The notes under the pieces were generated by a model that saw only the letters and a program-made list of their open reading frames with translations, was not told the origin of the DNA and did not search any database. From contig NZ_BANS01000019.1 in the NCBI RefSeq assembly GCF_000332995.1, positions 61,204-125,203 of the forward strand: a stretch of 64,000 nt of DNA, given 5' to 3'. A program made the translations under genes and the position numbers. Source of the stretch: Gordonia amicalis NBRC 100051 = JCM 11271 (GTDB lineage: Bacteria; Actinomycetota; Actinomycetes; Mycobacteriales; Mycobacteriaceae). This document shows, one piece after another, positions 36,078 to 45,805 of the stretch (the first letter of the stretch is position 1; every line of letters starts with the position of its first letter).

Positions 36078-36729
36078 TCCGCATGGCGTCGTAGAGCGCG
36101 GGTTCCGCCTCGGCCGGCGCGATGAAGACCAGTTCGTCACCGCCCTCGATCGGGTCGTCACTCTGCGGCACGATGACACGCCCGCCGCGCAGGATCGCGA
36201 CCAGTGCCACGTCCCGCGGTAGCTCGAGTTTGCGGACCGGTTTGCCCGCCACCGGTGTGTTCGCCGGCAGGGTGAGTTCGACGAGATTGGCCTGGCCCTG
36301 TCGAAAGGTCATGAGCCGGACCAGATCCCCCACCGACACCGCCTCCTCGACGAGGGAGGCGAGCAGGCGCGGGGTCGACACCGCGACGTCGACACCCCAG
36401 TCGTCGCCGAACAGCCACTCGTTGCGCGGGTCGTTGACCCGGGCCACGACCCGGTTGATCGCGAACTCGGTCTTGGCGAGCAGGCTCACGACCAGATTGG
36501 CCTTGTCGTCACCGGTCGCGGCGATCATCACGTCGAAGGTCTGCAGCTGCGCGTCCTCGAGCTTCGTGAGCTCGCACGCGTCGGCGAGAATCCACTTCGC
36601 ACCCGGTACCGCGTCCGGGTCGACGTGATCGGCCTTCCGCTCGAACAGGGTGACGTCGTGCGAGTTGACCAGGAGTTCGCGGGCGATCGAGCGCCCGACC
36701 GCGCCGGCTCCGGCGATGGCGACCTTCAC
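36067..36729 (-). CDS. ceoC: TrkA-type potassium channel regulatory protein CeoC
   Basis: A 220-residue KTN/RCK protein: N-terminal Rossmann NAD-binding domain (MKVAIAGAGAVGRSIARELL, then VMIAATGDDKANLVVSLLA) and a C-terminal TrkA-C domain (NLVELTLPANTPVAGKPVRKL, ELVFIAPAEAEP). Such proteins gate potassium channels in response to nucleotides. GTG 36729 is preceded by GAGGAG. Second gene after ceoB with a 17-base gap. Confidence 0.92.
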   Translation of the reverse strand: MKVAIAGAGAVGRSIARELLVNSHDVTLFERKADHVDPDAVPGAKWILADACELTKLEDAQLQTFDVMIAATGDDKANLVVSLLAKTEFAINRVVARVNDPRNEWLFGDDWGVDVAVSTPRLLASLVEEAVSVGDLVRLMTFRQGQANLVELTLPANTPVAGKPVRKLELPRDVALVAILRGGRVIVPQSDDPIEGGDELVFIAPAEAEPALYDAMRITR

Positions 36730-36746
36730 GGATGACTCCTCGTCAC

Positions 36747-37412
36747 TCAGGATTCGGGATGGGTGAACGGTTCCGCGGCGACCCGGCGCGCGTTGACCAG
36801 ATTGTCGAGCAGGACGGCGACATAGATCACGTCGTCCTGCTGGAGAACGGTTTTGGCGTCGGGCAGGACCGGTCGGCCGACCCGGTTGAGGAAGGCCACG
36901 CGGGCACCGGTCTGTTCCTGGAACCTGCCCACCGAGACCCCGATCCACGACTCGTGGACGTCGACCTCGGCGACCGCGAGCGAACCCGACGGGTCACGCC
37001 ACTCCGCCGTCGCCGTCTCACCGAGCGCGGAGACGAACCGTTCGGTCGTCCACGGCACCGTGGCGACGGTCGGGATGCCGAGCCGTTCGTAGACCTCGGC
37101 GCGTTTGGCGTCGTAGATGCGTGCGACGACACGTTCGACGTCGAAGGTCTCCCGGGCGACCCGCGCGGCGATGATGTTGGAGTTGTCACCGGAGGAGACC
37201 GCGGCGAAGGCGTCGGCGTGCTCGATCCCGGACTTCACCAGGATGTCCCGGTCGAACCCCACGCCGGTGATCGTGCGGCCCGCGAAGTCGGCGGACAACC
37301 GCGAGAAGGCGGACGGGTCCCGGTCGATGATCGCGACGTCGTGTCCGCGTTTCTGCATCGCCATCGCGAGCGACGATCCGACCCGCCCGCAACCCATGAT
37401 GACTACCTGCAC
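36747..37412 (-). CDS. ceoB: TrkA-type potassium channel regulatory protein CeoB
   Basis: A 221-residue KTN protein starting MQVVIMGCGRVGSSLAMAMQ, with SSGDNSNIIAARVARE and a TrkA-C domain (FLNRVGRPVLPDAKTVLQQDD). Together with ceoC it forms the CeoBC pair; no channel subunit lies beside it, but a KimA-like potassium permease is divergent from it with only 78 bases between starts. GTG 37412 follows GAGAGGAA. Confidence 0.92.
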   Translation of the reverse strand: MQVVIMGCGRVGSSLAMAMQKRGHDVAIIDRDPSAFSRLSADFAGRTITGVGFDRDILVKSGIEHADAFAAVSSGDNSNIIAARVARETFDVERVVARIYDAKRAEVYERLGIPTVATVPWTTERFVSALGETATAEWRDPSGSLAVAEVDVHESWIGVSVGRFQEQTGARVAFLNRVGRPVLPDAKTVLQQDDVIYVAVLLDNLVNARRVAAEPFTHPES

Positions 37413-37478
37413 GACATTCCTCTCCCGATGCGGCGTGCGTGCCGCGAGTCGAACCTACCCGCCACGACGCGGACGCTC

Positions 37479-37493
37479 TAGGGTTGCCTGGTG
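37479..37493 (+). promoter_or_regulatory. Leaderless promoter -10 for the APC permease
   Basis: TAGGGT at 37479-37484, six bases, then the GTG at 37491. The same TANNNT-N6-GTG layout is seen at acuC and dut. Confidence 0.55.
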
Positions 37494-39506
37494 TCCACCG
37501 TCTCCAAGGTGTCCGTTGCGACGAAGCGGCTCCTGCTCGGCAGGCCCTTCCGCAGCGACAAGCTGGGCCACACCCTGCTACCCAAGCGCATCGCCCTCCC
37601 GGTCTTCGCCTCCGACGCGATGAGCTCCGTGGCGTATGCGCCACAGGAGATCTTCCTGGTCCTCTCGGTCGCCGGGATCACCGCTCTCACCTTCACCCCG
37701 TGGGTTGCGATCGCCGTCGCCGTGGTCCTCGCGGTGGTGGTCGCCAGCTACCGGCAGAACGTGCACGCATATCCGTCGGGTGGTGGCGATTACGAGGTCG
37801 CCACCGTCAACCTGGGACCCAATGCGGGCCTCACCGTCGGCAGCGCCCTGCTGGTCGACTACGTACTGACCGTAGCGGTGTCGGTGACCTCGGCGGCGGA
37901 GAACATCGGTTCGGCCGTTCCGTTCGTCAACGAGCACAAGGTCTGGTTCTGCGTCGGGGCGATCGTGATCCTGGCGGCGGTGAACCTGCGCGGCATCAAG
38001 GAATCCGGGGCGGTGCTGGCCATCCCGACCTATGCCTTCATCGTCGGCGTGCTGGGCATGCTCATCTGGGGCTTCACCGAGATCTTCGTCCTCGGCGAGG
38101 AGATCCGTTCGGAGACCGCCGACTTCGGAATCGTGGCGGAACAGGACAACCTCACCGGGCTCGCGCTGGCGTTCCTCGTGGCCCGATCGTTCTCCTCCGG
38201 GTGTGCCGCGCTGACGGGGGTCGAGGCCATCAGTAACGGCGTACCGGCCTTCCGGAAACCCAAGTCGCGCAACGCCGCGACCACGCTGCTGATGCTCGGT
38301 GGCTTCTCGATCACCCTGCTGCTCGGCATCGTCCTCCTCGCCCAGGAGATCGGCGCGAAGTACGTGATGGATCCCGCCCAGGACCTCGTCGGCGCTCCCG
38401 AGGGCTATCAGCAGAAGGCGATGATCGCGCAGCTCGCGCACGCGGTGTTCGATTCGTTCCCGGCCGGTTTCTTCTTCGTCGCGACCGTGACGGCGCTGAT
38501 CCTGTTGCTGGCCGCGAACACCGCGTTCAACGGCTTCCCGGTGCTCGGTTCGGTGCTGGCCCAGGATCGGTATCTGCCGCGTCAGCTGCACACCCGTGGT
38601 GACCGGCTGGCGTTCAGCAACGGCATCCTGTTCCTGGCCGTCGCGGCGATCATCTTCGTGGTCGCCTTCGGCGCGCAGGTGACCGCGCTGATCCAGCTCT
38701 ACATCGTCGGCGTGTTCGTCTCGTTCACGCTGAGTCAGACCGGCATGGTGCGGCACTGGACGCGTCTGCTGCGCACCGAGACCGACCCGAGCGCCCGGCG
38801 CCGGATGGTGCAGTCGCGGGTGGTGAACTCGATCGGCCTGGTGATGACGGCGACGGTCCTCGTGGTGGTCCTGATCACGAAATTCACCGCGGGCGCGTGG
38901 ATCGCGGTGCTGGCGATGGTCTCGATCTTCGTGCTGATGAAGCTGATCCACCACCACTACGCGTCGGTACAACGTGAACTCGATCGGGCCGAGACCGACG
39001 ACGAGGGCGTGCTGCCCAGCCGGACGCATTCGATCGTTCTCGTGTCGAGTCTGCACATGGCCTCCAAGCGTGCCCTGCGCTATGCCCGGGCGACGAGACC
39101 GGACGTCCTCGAGGCGATCACGGTGAACGTCGACGACCGCGACACCCGCAAACTCGTGTCCGAGTGGGAGGCCAGCGACATCACGGTCCCGCTGAAGGTC
39201 ATCGCCTCCCCGTACCGTGAGGTCACCCGGCCGGTGATCGACTACGTGCGGCGTGTGCGCCGGGAGTCGCCGCGCGACGTGGTGACCGTGTTCATCCCCG
39301 AGTACGTCGTCGGACACTGGTGGGAGCAGATCCTGCACAACCAGTCCGCGCTGCGGCTCAAGGGGCGCCTGCTGTTCGAGCCCGGGGTGATGGTGACCTC
39401 GGTGCCCTGGCAGCTCACGTCGTCGGACCGCCGCAAGGAGACCAAGAGGTACTGGGCGCCGGGTGAGACCCGCCGCGCCCTCGGCGAATCGGAGCGCACC
39501 CCATGA
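37491..39506 (+). CDS. APC-superfamily permease, KimA-like
   Basis: A 671-residue transporter with about 12 transmembrane segments in the first 480 residues (for example FASDAMSSVAYAPQEIFLVL and GLTVGSALLVDYVLTVAVS) and a 180-residue cytoplasmic C-terminal domain. The size, the C-terminal domain and the position opposite ceoBC support a KimA (YdaO)-type potassium importer; amino-acid transport is the alternative. The GTG at 37491 is probably leaderless. No c-di-AMP riboswitch fits in the 78-base upstream gap. Confidence 0.85.
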   Translation: MSTVSKVSVATKRLLLGRPFRSDKLGHTLLPKRIALPVFASDAMSSVAYAPQEIFLVLSVAGITALTFTPWVAIAVAVVLAVVVASYRQNVHAYPSGGGDYEVATVNLGPNAGLTVGSALLVDYVLTVAVSVTSAAENIGSAVPFVNEHKVWFCVGAIVILAAVNLRGIKESGAVLAIPTYAFIVGVLGMLIWGFTEIFVLGEEIRSETADFGIVAEQDNLTGLALAFLVARSFSSGCAALTGVEAISNGVPAFRKPKSRNAATTLLMLGGFSITLLLGIVLLAQEIGAKYVMDPAQDLVGAPEGYQQKAMIAQLAHAVFDSFPAGFFFVATVTALILLLAANTAFNGFPVLGSVLAQDRYLPRQLHTRGDRLAFSNGILFLAVAAIIFVVAFGAQVTALIQLYIVGVFVSFTLSQTGMVRHWTRLLRTETDPSARRRMVQSRVVNSIGLVMTATVLVVVLITKFTAGAWIAVLAMVSIFVLMKLIHHHYASVQRELDRAETDDEGVLPSRTHSIVLVSSLHMASKRALRYARATRPDVLEAITVNVDDRDTRKLVSEWEASDITVPLKVIASPYREVTRPVIDYVRRVRRESPRDVVTVFIPEYVVGHWWEQILHNQSALRLKGRLLFEPGVMVTSVPWQLTSSDRRKETKRYWAPGETRRALGESERTP

Positions 39507-40795
39507 CGCCATCGCCCCCGGCGCGCCGGGTCGAGGTCGCCGTCGACCGTCCGGCGAACGGCGGGGAGGCCGTCGGCCGTGCCGACGGCCGGGTGCTGTT
39601 CGTACGCGGCGCGATCCCCGGTGAGCGTGTGATCGCCGAGGTCACCGACGACCGTCACGACTCGTATTGGCGGGCCGAGGCCGTCGAGATCCTCGACCCG
39701 TCGCCGTATCGGATTCCGGTGGCGTGCCCGGCGGCGGCCGGGGGAGCGGGATGCTGCGACCTCGGGCACATCGAACCCGGGCATGCGCGCGATCTGAAGC
39801 AGGCCGTGCTGCTCGACGTCCTGAGCCGGGTCGGCCATCTCGACGAGGCGACGATCGCCGACACCGACCTCGCGACCCGCGGGGTCGACCGGTTGCCCGG
39901 AACCGACACCGGCTGGCGCATCCGGACGCGGCTGGCCGTCGACGGACGTGGTCGCGCCGGGCAGCACGCGTTCCGCGGTTCCGCGGTGATCCACGACGTC
40001 TGCGTACAGCCGGCGGCGGGGATGGTCGACGACCTCGCCGGTCGCCGGTTCACGCCGCACGCCGAGCTGGCGGTGGTCCTCGACGCCGACGGCACCCGGC
40101 ACATCACCGAACTCGCGCCGATCGCCGAGGTTCGTCACGGCGACCCCCGCCGGCGCGCTCAGCAGAACCGTCGGCGCCGTTCCCGACCCCGCGCACAGGT
40201 CGTCGTCGAGGGCGCCGAGTTCGCGGTGCACCGCGTCGGCGGCCGCTCGTGGAACATCCCGGTGACCGGATTCTGGCAGGCGCACCGCGCCGCGCCGCAG
40301 ACCTACGCCGACACGGTGGTCGGTTTCGTCGGTGAACATCTCGATTCCGGCCCCCGGGTCGCCTGGGACCTCTACGGCGGTGCGGGGGTGTTCGCCGGCG
40401 CCCTGCTGGACACATACGACACGGGCCTCGACGAGGTCCACATCGTCGACTCCGACGCCGGTGCGCTGGCGGCCGCGTCGGAGACCTTCGCCGACGACGG
40501 CGACCGCGTGGTCACCCACCGGGGTGAGGTGGCGGTCCGGATCCACGCCCTCGGCGAGGCGCCCGACATCGTCGTCCTCGATCCGCCGCGTACCGGTGCC
40601 GGCGAGCGCGTCGTCGACGCGATCACCGCCGCCCGACCGGCCGTGGTGGTGCACGTGGGCTGTGATGCGGCGCGGTTCGCGCGTGATCTCGGTCTCTTCG
40701 TCCGTTCCGGATATCGCGTCGCGCAGGTCCGCGGCTTCGACGCTTTCCCGCTGACACACCATGTGGAGGCGGTCGCGTGTCTGGTGCCGGCCTGA
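39503..40795 (+). CDS. TrmA/RumA-family RNA methyltransferase
   Basis: A 430-residue protein with an N-terminal TRAM domain (residues 7-66), a central domain with cysteines CPAAAGGAGCC that could hold an iron-sulfur cluster, and a C-terminal SAM domain (WDLYGGAGVFAGALL, VVLDPPRTGAGERVVDA). The catalytic cysteine is expected in HVGCDAARFARDL. It likely makes m5U in tRNA or rRNA. The ATGA start/stop overlap with the permease gene indicates translational coupling. Confidence 0.9.
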   Translation: MTPSPPARRVEVAVDRPANGGEAVGRADGRVLFVRGAIPGERVIAEVTDDRHDSYWRAEAVEILDPSPYRIPVACPAAAGGAGCCDLGHIEPGHARDLKQAVLLDVLSRVGHLDEATIADTDLATRGVDRLPGTDTGWRIRTRLAVDGRGRAGQHAFRGSAVIHDVCVQPAAGMVDDLAGRRFTPHAELAVVLDADGTRHITELAPIAEVRHGDPRRRAQQNRRRRSRPRAQVVVEGAEFAVHRVGGRSWNIPVTGFWQAHRAAPQTYADTVVGFVGEHLDSGPRVAWDLYGGAGVFAGALLDTYDTGLDEVHIVDSDAGALAAASETFADDGDRVVTHRGEVAVRIHALGEAPDIVVLDPPRTGAGERVVDAITAARPAVVVHVGCDAARFARDLGLFVRSGYRVAQVRGFDAFPLTHHVEAVACLVPA

Positions 40796-40858
40796 GCCGT
40801 CACCCGCGGTGTGGGTCCGTCGACCATCCGCGGGGCGGGGTGGATCCGAATGCTTCCG

Positions 40859-40864
40859 TAGACT
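40859..40864 (+). promoter_or_regulatory. Possible -10 box for dxs
   Basis: TAGACT lies about 55 bases upstream of the dxs ATG. No clear -35 is seen. Confidence 0.35.
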
Positions 40865-40917
40865 GACTGGTTATGGGCCGGGGGTGTCTCCGGCGGCGTC
40901 GCGCGATGGAGGAAACG

Positions 40918-42876
40918 ATGAGTGTGCTCGACCGGATCAGCTCGCCGGCCGATCTGCGGTCACTGGCGGAAGCGGAGTTGGAGACTCTCGCCTCCGAGAT
41001 CCGGACGTTCCTGATCGAGAAGGTGGCGGCCACCGGCGGCCATCTCGGACCGAACCTCGGGGTGGTCGAACTGACCCTCGGGATCCATCGTGTCTTCGAC
41101 TCACCGCACGATCCGGTCCTCTTCGACACCGGCCACCAGTGCTACGTCCACAAGATCGTGACCGGCCGCAAAGACGGGTTCGACAGTCTGCGCCAGCGTG
41201 GCGGCCTGACCGGCTACCAGGAGCGCGCGGAATCCGAACACGACTGGATCGAGTCCTCGCACGCCTCGGCGGCCCTCTCCTACGCCGACGGCCTGGCCAA
41301 GTCCTTCGAACTGACCGGGCAGCCGGACCGAACCGTCGTCGCGGTGGTCGGCGACGGTGCGCTCACCGGCGGTATGTGCTGGGAGGCGATCAACAACATC
41401 GCCGCGTGCAATCGGCCCGTCGTGATCGTCGTCAACGACAACGGCCGGTCCTACGCGCCGACCATCGGCGGCCTGGCGAGTCACCTCTCGGGTCTGCGCC
41501 TGCAGCCCGCCTACGAGAAGTTCCTCGACGAGAGTAGGCGCGTCGTCAAGCAGATGCCCGTGGTCGGCGAACCCGCCTACGCGGTGCTCCACGGGGTGAA
41601 GAGCGGCCTCAAGGACCTGCTGGCGCCCCAGGCGATGTTCACCGACCTCGGCCTCAAGTACGTCGGACCCGTCGACGGACACGACGTCGGTGCCGTCGAG
41701 TCGGCTCTGCGGCATGCCCGTGACTTCGGCGGCCCGGTCATCGTGCACACCGTCACCCGCAAGGGCATGGGCTATGCCCACGCCGAGAACCACGTGGCCG
41801 ATCAGATGCACGCCACCGGGATCATCGACCCGGTCACCGGCCGGCCCACGAGCGTCGCCCCGCAGGACTGGACCAAGGTCTTCTCCGCGGCACTGCTCGA
41901 TGCCGGCGCCAACCGTCCCGATGTCGTCGCGATCACCGCTGCGATGCCCGGACCCACCGGACTGACGCCGTTCGGCGAGCGCTACCCGGACCGCATGTTC
42001 GACGTCGGCATCGCCGAACAGCACGCGATGACCTCGGCGGCGGGCCTCGCCCTCGGCGGCCTGCATCCGGTCGTGGCCATCTACTCGACCTTCCTCAACC
42101 GCGCGTTCGATCAGCTGCTGATGGACGTCGCGCTGTTGAGACAACCGGTCACCCTCGTCCTCGACCGGTCGGGCATCACCGGACCCGACGGGCCCAGCCA
42201 CCACGGCATGTGGGATCTGTCGCTCATGGCGATGGTTCCCGGCCTGCGGGTGGCCGCGCCGCGTGACGCGGTCCGGCTGCGCGAGGAGTTCGACGAGGCC
42301 CTCGGCGTCGACGACGGCCCGACCGCGCTCCGTTTCCCCAAAGGTGCGGTGCCGGAGGACATCCGGGCGGTCGAGCGACTCGACGACGGTGTCGACGTGC
42401 TGCACCGCAGCGACCACGATCTCGGTCCGGCGACCGGCGATGTGGTCATCGTCGCGGCCGGCGCCTTCTGCAGCCTGGCCGTCGACACCGCAGAGCGCCT
42501 GGCCCGGCAGGGCATCGAGGCCACGGTCATCGACCCGCGCTGGGTACTGCCGGTCGCGACCTCGGTGGTCGAGGTCGCCCGTCGTCACCGCCTGGTCGTG
42601 ACCCTCGAGGACGGATGCGTCAGCGGTGGTGTGGGATCGGCTGTCGCGGGAGCACTCTCGGCGGCCGAGGTACCGGTTCCGGTGCAGATCAAGGGCATCC
42701 CGCAGACATTCATCGAGCACGCCTCGCGCGGGGAGATCCTCGGCGAGCTCGGTCTGACCGCCCAGGACCTCGCCCGTTCGATCACCGCGACGGTGGCGGG
42801 AATGCAGGCCGGTCCCGCGCTGGAACGCCAGCTCGAGAACCCCGCCGATCCCGCGGAGAGCCGCGCCGAGGACTGA
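40918..42876 (+). CDS. dxs: 1-deoxy-D-xylulose-5-phosphate synthase
   Basis: A 652-residue thiamine-diphosphate enzyme that starts the MEP isoprenoid pathway from pyruvate and glyceraldehyde 3-phosphate. Seen are the cofactor motif GDGALTGG followed by EAINN, the active-site histidines in TGHQCYVHK, the segment VTRKGMGY, and the transketolase region [20 protein letters not shown] 40918 follows GGAGGAAACG; the 45-base upstream in-frame extension is rejected. Full length for the family. Confidence 0.97.
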   Translation: MSVLDRISSPADLRSLAEAELETLASEIRTFLIEKVAATGGHLGPNLGVVELTLGIHRVFDSPHDPVLFDTGHQCYVHKIVTGRKDGFDSLRQRGGLTGYQERAESEHDWIESSHASAALSYADGLAKSFELTGQPDRTVVAVVGDGALTGGMCWEAINNIAACNRPVVIVVNDNGRSYAPTIGGLASHLSGLRLQPAYEKFLDESRRVVKQMPVVGEPAYAVLHGVKSGLKDLLAPQAMFTDLGLKYVGPVDGHDVGAVESALRHARDFGGPVIVHTVTRKGMGYAHAENHVADQMHATGIIDPVTGRPTSVAPQDWTKVFSAALLDAGANRPDVVAITAAMPGPTGLTPFGERYPDRMFDVGIAEQHAMTSAAGLALGGLHPVVAIYSTFLNRAFDQLLMDVALLRQPVTLVLDRSGITGPDGPSHHGMWDLSLMAMVPGLRVAAPRDAVRLREEFDEALGVDDGPTALRFPKGAVPEDIRAVERLDDGVDVLHRSDHDLGPATGDVVIVAAGAFCSLAVDTAERLARQGIEATVIDPRWVLPVATSVVEVARRHRLVVTLEDGCVSGGVGSAVAGALSAAEVPVPVQIKGIPQTFIEHASRGEILGELGLTAQDLARSITATVAGMQAGPALERQLENPADPAESRAED

Positions 42877-42889
42877 CATCGGAGGACAC

Positions 42890-43990
42890 GTGGCCGGGCA
42901 GGTGCCGCCGCTGGGTGTCGAGGAGGAATTCGTCCTCGTCGACCGCGAGACGGCACGTCCGGTCGCACGCAACCGCGAGGTGGCCGCGGCGGCCTCGGCT
43001 CGTGGACTCGACCTCGCCCTGGAGCTCACCTCATGTCAGGTCGAGATCGCCACCCCGACCTCCGACACCGCCAAGGAGATCGGTGATCACCTGTACCGGC
43101 TGCGGAGCATCGTCGCGGCGGCTGCCGACGACGTGGGGGTCGACGTCGTCGCATGCGGACTGCCGCCGCGGGTCCCGGAGTCCTTCCCGGTGACCGACAC
43201 GCCGCGGTATCGCGCGATGGCCGGACGATACGGCATGCTCGCCCACGAACAGGGCATCAACGGTTGTCACGTCCACGTCGGCGTACCCGACCGGGACGCC
43301 GCCGTGGCGGTGTGCAACTGGCTGCGCCCGTGGCTACCCGCGCTGCTCGCCCTGACGGCCAACTCCGCGATCTACCGTGATGCCGACTCGGGTCATGCGA
43401 GCTGGCGGTCGGTGTTGTGGTCCCGATGGCCGGCCGCGGGTCCGCCGCCGCACCTGCGATCGGCGGCCCATTTCGCCGAGCTGGTGGAGCTGCTGGTGGC
43501 GACCGGTGTGATCCTCGACCCGCACATGCTCTACTGGGATGCCCGGCCGTCGGATCATCTCCCGACCGTGGAGATCCGCGCGGCCGATGTGCAGATGCGC
43601 GTGGACGAGGCCCGGGCCTTCGCCACGATCGTCCGCGCCGCGGTGATGACCGCGCTCGACGACGTGGAGCGCGGGGCCGAATCCGTCTCGGCCACACTCG
43701 ATCCGATGGTGCTGGCGGCCGCCTACTGGAAGGCGGCCCATGACGGTCTCGACGGTGACGCACTCGATCCCGTGACGGGCGGGCGCATGCCCGCCTGGAC
43801 CAGGATCTCTGAGCTCGTCACCGTGGTCGGACCGGCGCTGAACCGGTTGGGACAGCGCGAGGAGGTCGACGCCGCGCTGCGCCGGACGTGGAGCGAGGGG
43901 AACGGCGCGTCACGTCAGCGGCGCATCTTCCGCGAGACTCATTCGGCGCCCGCGATCACCCGCGCGGCCACCGTGCGCGTCGACCGGTGA
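42890..43990 (+). CDS. Carboxylate-amine ligase, YbdK/GCS2 family
   Basis: A 366-residue ATP-dependent glutamate-cysteine-ligase-like enzyme. Family features are LGVEEEFVLVD, ALELTSCQVEIATP, HVHVGVPDRDAAV (the His-rich region) and PTVEIRAADVQMRVDE. YbdK members join a carboxylate to an amine, often glutamate to cysteine, weakly. GTG 42890 follows GGAGGACAC and lies 14 bases after dxs, suggesting co-transcription. A true ergothioneine EgtA is less likely, because no egt genes are nearby. Confidence 0.87.
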   Translation: MAGQVPPLGVEEEFVLVDRETARPVARNREVAAAASARGLDLALELTSCQVEIATPTSDTAKEIGDHLYRLRSIVAAAADDVGVDVVACGLPPRVPESFPVTDTPRYRAMAGRYGMLAHEQGINGCHVHVGVPDRDAAVAVCNWLRPWLPALLALTANSAIYRDADSGHASWRSVLWSRWPAAGPPPHLRSAAHFAELVELLVATGVILDPHMLYWDARPSDHLPTVEIRAADVQMRVDEARAFATIVRAAVMTALDDVERGAESVSATLDPMVLAAAYWKAAHDGLDGDALDPVTGGRMPAWTRISELVTVVGPALNRLGQREEVDAALRRTWSEGNGASRQRRIFRETHSAPAITRAATVRVDR

Positions 43991-44012
43991 CGGTCGATCT
44001 CGGCCCGGGCTC

Positions 44013-44441
44013 TCAGCGCAGGGTGGCGAGATTCGAGATCGACTTGTGCACATCGGACTCCAGCACCCTGGCGACCAGGCTCCCGACGGGTCCGTTGAGC
44101 AATCCGCCGGACACCTCGGCGGACAGATCGAAGTAGGAACCGTCGGCGATCTCGTCGACCTTCATGGCGAGGTCGATCTGGATGCCGCCGCGCCCGGTGC
44201 CGGCGAGCGCGATCAGCCTGGGCTCGTCGTATTGCGTGACGGTCCAGTGGATGACGTTCCGGAACCCCTTCACCTTGATCAGCGACGAGACCTTCGTCCC
44301 CTCGTCGATCGTGGCGGGGACCGGGGACTTCCAGCCGCCGAAGATGGTCATCCACTCGTCGAAGCGCGAGAGGTTGGCGGCGAGTGCCCAGGCCGCGCTG
44401 GGGTCGAGGTCCGAGTCGATGCCGACGGAGACTGTGGCCAC
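44013..44441 (-). CDS. SRPBCC (polyketide cyclase/START-like) family protein
   Basis: A 142-residue protein of the SRPBCC helix-grip fold: AAWALAANLSRFDEWM, then KVSSLIKVKGFRNVIHWTV and SYFDLSAEVSGGL. These proteins bind hydrophobic ligands; the ligand is unknown. GTG 44441 is preceded by GGGAG. Separated from rnd by 80 bases containing a direct repeat of AGGTCGTGCCTG. Confidence 0.8.
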   Translation of the reverse strand: MATVSVGIDSDLDPSAAWALAANLSRFDEWMTIFGGWKSPVPATIDEGTKVSSLIKVKGFRNVIHWTVTQYDEPRLIALAGTGRGGIQIDLAMKVDEIADGSYFDLSAEVSGGLLNGPVGSLVARVLESDVHKSISNLATLR

Positions 44442-44521
44442 TGAGTGCTCCCATTCCGTGAGGTCGTGCCTGGTGCGAGGTCGTGCCTGTCGGGGAGTCT
44501 CTTACCCAGGTCGGCCGCTGC

Positions 44522-45805
44522 CTATTCGGGTCCGTCGCCGGTCTCGGTCGCGCCGCCCCCGCGCAGGGCCTCGGTCAGCGCGTCGACGCTCAGCCGCCGC
44601 TGCCAGGGACGGGCTCCGGCGGCGGCGAGATGCGCGTCCACCGCCTCGGTGGTGACCGGTTTCCGCAGTCCGTCCCAGCACAGCTGGCGGACCACATCGG
44701 GGGCGAGGAGGTTCTCCACCGGGAGGTTGCGGCTCTCGGCGACCTCTTTGAGAGCGGGACGCACCTTCTGCATCCGGGCCGCGGCCTCCGGGTTGCGCTG
44801 TTCCCAGCGACTCACCGGTGGCAGTCCGGGGCCGTTGGTCTTGCGGGCCGGCAACTCGTTGTCGGGCAGTTCGCGGGCCCGTTGGAGGGCACTGAGCCAG
44901 ATCCCGGCCTGGCGTCGCTGGCGGGGACCGCCGAAGATCGGCAGGCGGGTCAGCTCCGAGTTGGACCGGGGGTCGGCGGTGGCGGCGTTCACGATCGCGG
45001 TGTCGGGCAGCACCCGGCCCGGGGCGACATCCCGCCGTTCGGCCAATTCCTCACGCGCCATCCACAATTCGCGCACCGCGGCGAGGGCGCGGGCGGACTT
45101 CACGGTGTGGATGTTCGAGGTCTTGCGCCATCGGTCGGTGCGTGGCGGTGCCGGCGGACGGGACAGGACGTAGGCGAATTCCTCACGAGCCCAGCCGTCC
45201 TTGCCGGATTCGGCCAGCGCCGCGTCCATCGCGTCCCGCAACTCGACCAGAACCTCGACGTCGAGCGCGGCGTAGTTCAGCCATTCGTCGGGGAGGGGCC
45301 GTCGCGACCAATCCGCCGCACCGTGACCCTTGAGCAGGCCGAGGCCGAGGAACTGGGCGACCATGGCCGCCAGGTTCACCTTCGCCAGGCCGAGGAGTCG
45401 ACCGGCCAACTCGGTGTCGTACAGCTCGACGCACTCGAAACCCAGCTCGCGCAGACACGGGAGGTCCTGATCGGCGGCATGCAGCACCCATTCGGGACCG
45501 CGCAATGCGTCGATCACCGGGGCGAGGGCCCCGGGATCGGCGATGGGGTCGAGCAGGAAGCTGCCGGCACCGCGTCGTTTGATCTGGATCAGATACGCAC
45601 GCTGCGAATAGCGGTAGCCGGAGGCGCGTTCGGTGTCGACGGCGATGGGGCCCTCGCCCGCCGCGAGTGCTCGCGCCGCGTCGGCGAACTCCGCCGCGGT
45701 CGACAGCACCGGCGGGACACCGCCGGCGGGCGCGAGCAGCGGCTCGACCTCGGGAGCCTCGTCCTCCGGCGTCGGGTTCTCTGGTGGTGTGTCCACGGTG
45801 CTCAC
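44522..45805 (-). CDS. rnd: Ribonuclease D-like 3'-5' exonuclease
   Basis: A 427-residue DEDDy exonuclease. The N-terminal exonuclease domain (residues 35-220) shows IAVDTERASGY (Asp and Glu of Exo I), LHAADQDLPCL (Exo II) and NYAALDVEVLVEL (Exo III with Tyr and Asp); an HRDC domain begins near KSARALAAVRELWMAREE, and a second helical domain follows. Likely trims tRNA or other structured RNA 3' ends. GTG 45805 overlaps the DUF3000 stop by four bases (GTGA). Confidence 0.92.
   Translation of the reverse strand: MSTVDTPPENPTPEDEAPEVEPLLAPAGGVPPVLSTAAEFADAARALAAGEGPIAVDTERASGYRYSQRAYLIQIKRRGAGSFLLDPIADPGALAPVIDALRGPEWVLHAADQDLPCLRELGFECVELYDTELAGRLLGLAKVNLAAMVAQFLGLGLLKGHGAADWSRRPLPDEWLNYAALDVEVLVELRDAMDAALAESGKDGWAREEFAYVLSRPPAPPRTDRWRKTSNIHTVKSARALAAVRELWMAREELAERRDVAPGRVLPDTAIVNAATADPRSNSELTRLPIFGGPRQRRQAGIWLSALQRARELPDNELPARKTNGPGLPPVSRWEQRNPEAAARMQKVRPALKEVAESRNLPVENLLAPDVVRQLCWDGLRKPVTTEAVDAHLAAAGARPWQRRLSVDALTEALRGGGATETGDGPE

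Noticed and set aside
37413..37490. c-di-AMP (ydaO-type) riboswitch upstream of the KimA-like permease
   Set aside because: The gap is only 78 bases, shorter than a ydaO riboswitch, and the gene looks leaderless.
37578..39512. 644-residue open frame on the minus strand
   Set aside because: Antisense to the KimA-like permease, with His/Arg/Asp-rich low-complexity sequence and no domain.
41101..43029. 642-residue open frame on the minus strand
   Set aside because: Antisense to dxs; a shadow frame only.
44459..44490. Direct repeat AGGTCGTGCCTG twice, upstream of the SRPBCC gene
   Set aside because: Only two short direct copies and no dyad; could be a regulator site but there is no further support.
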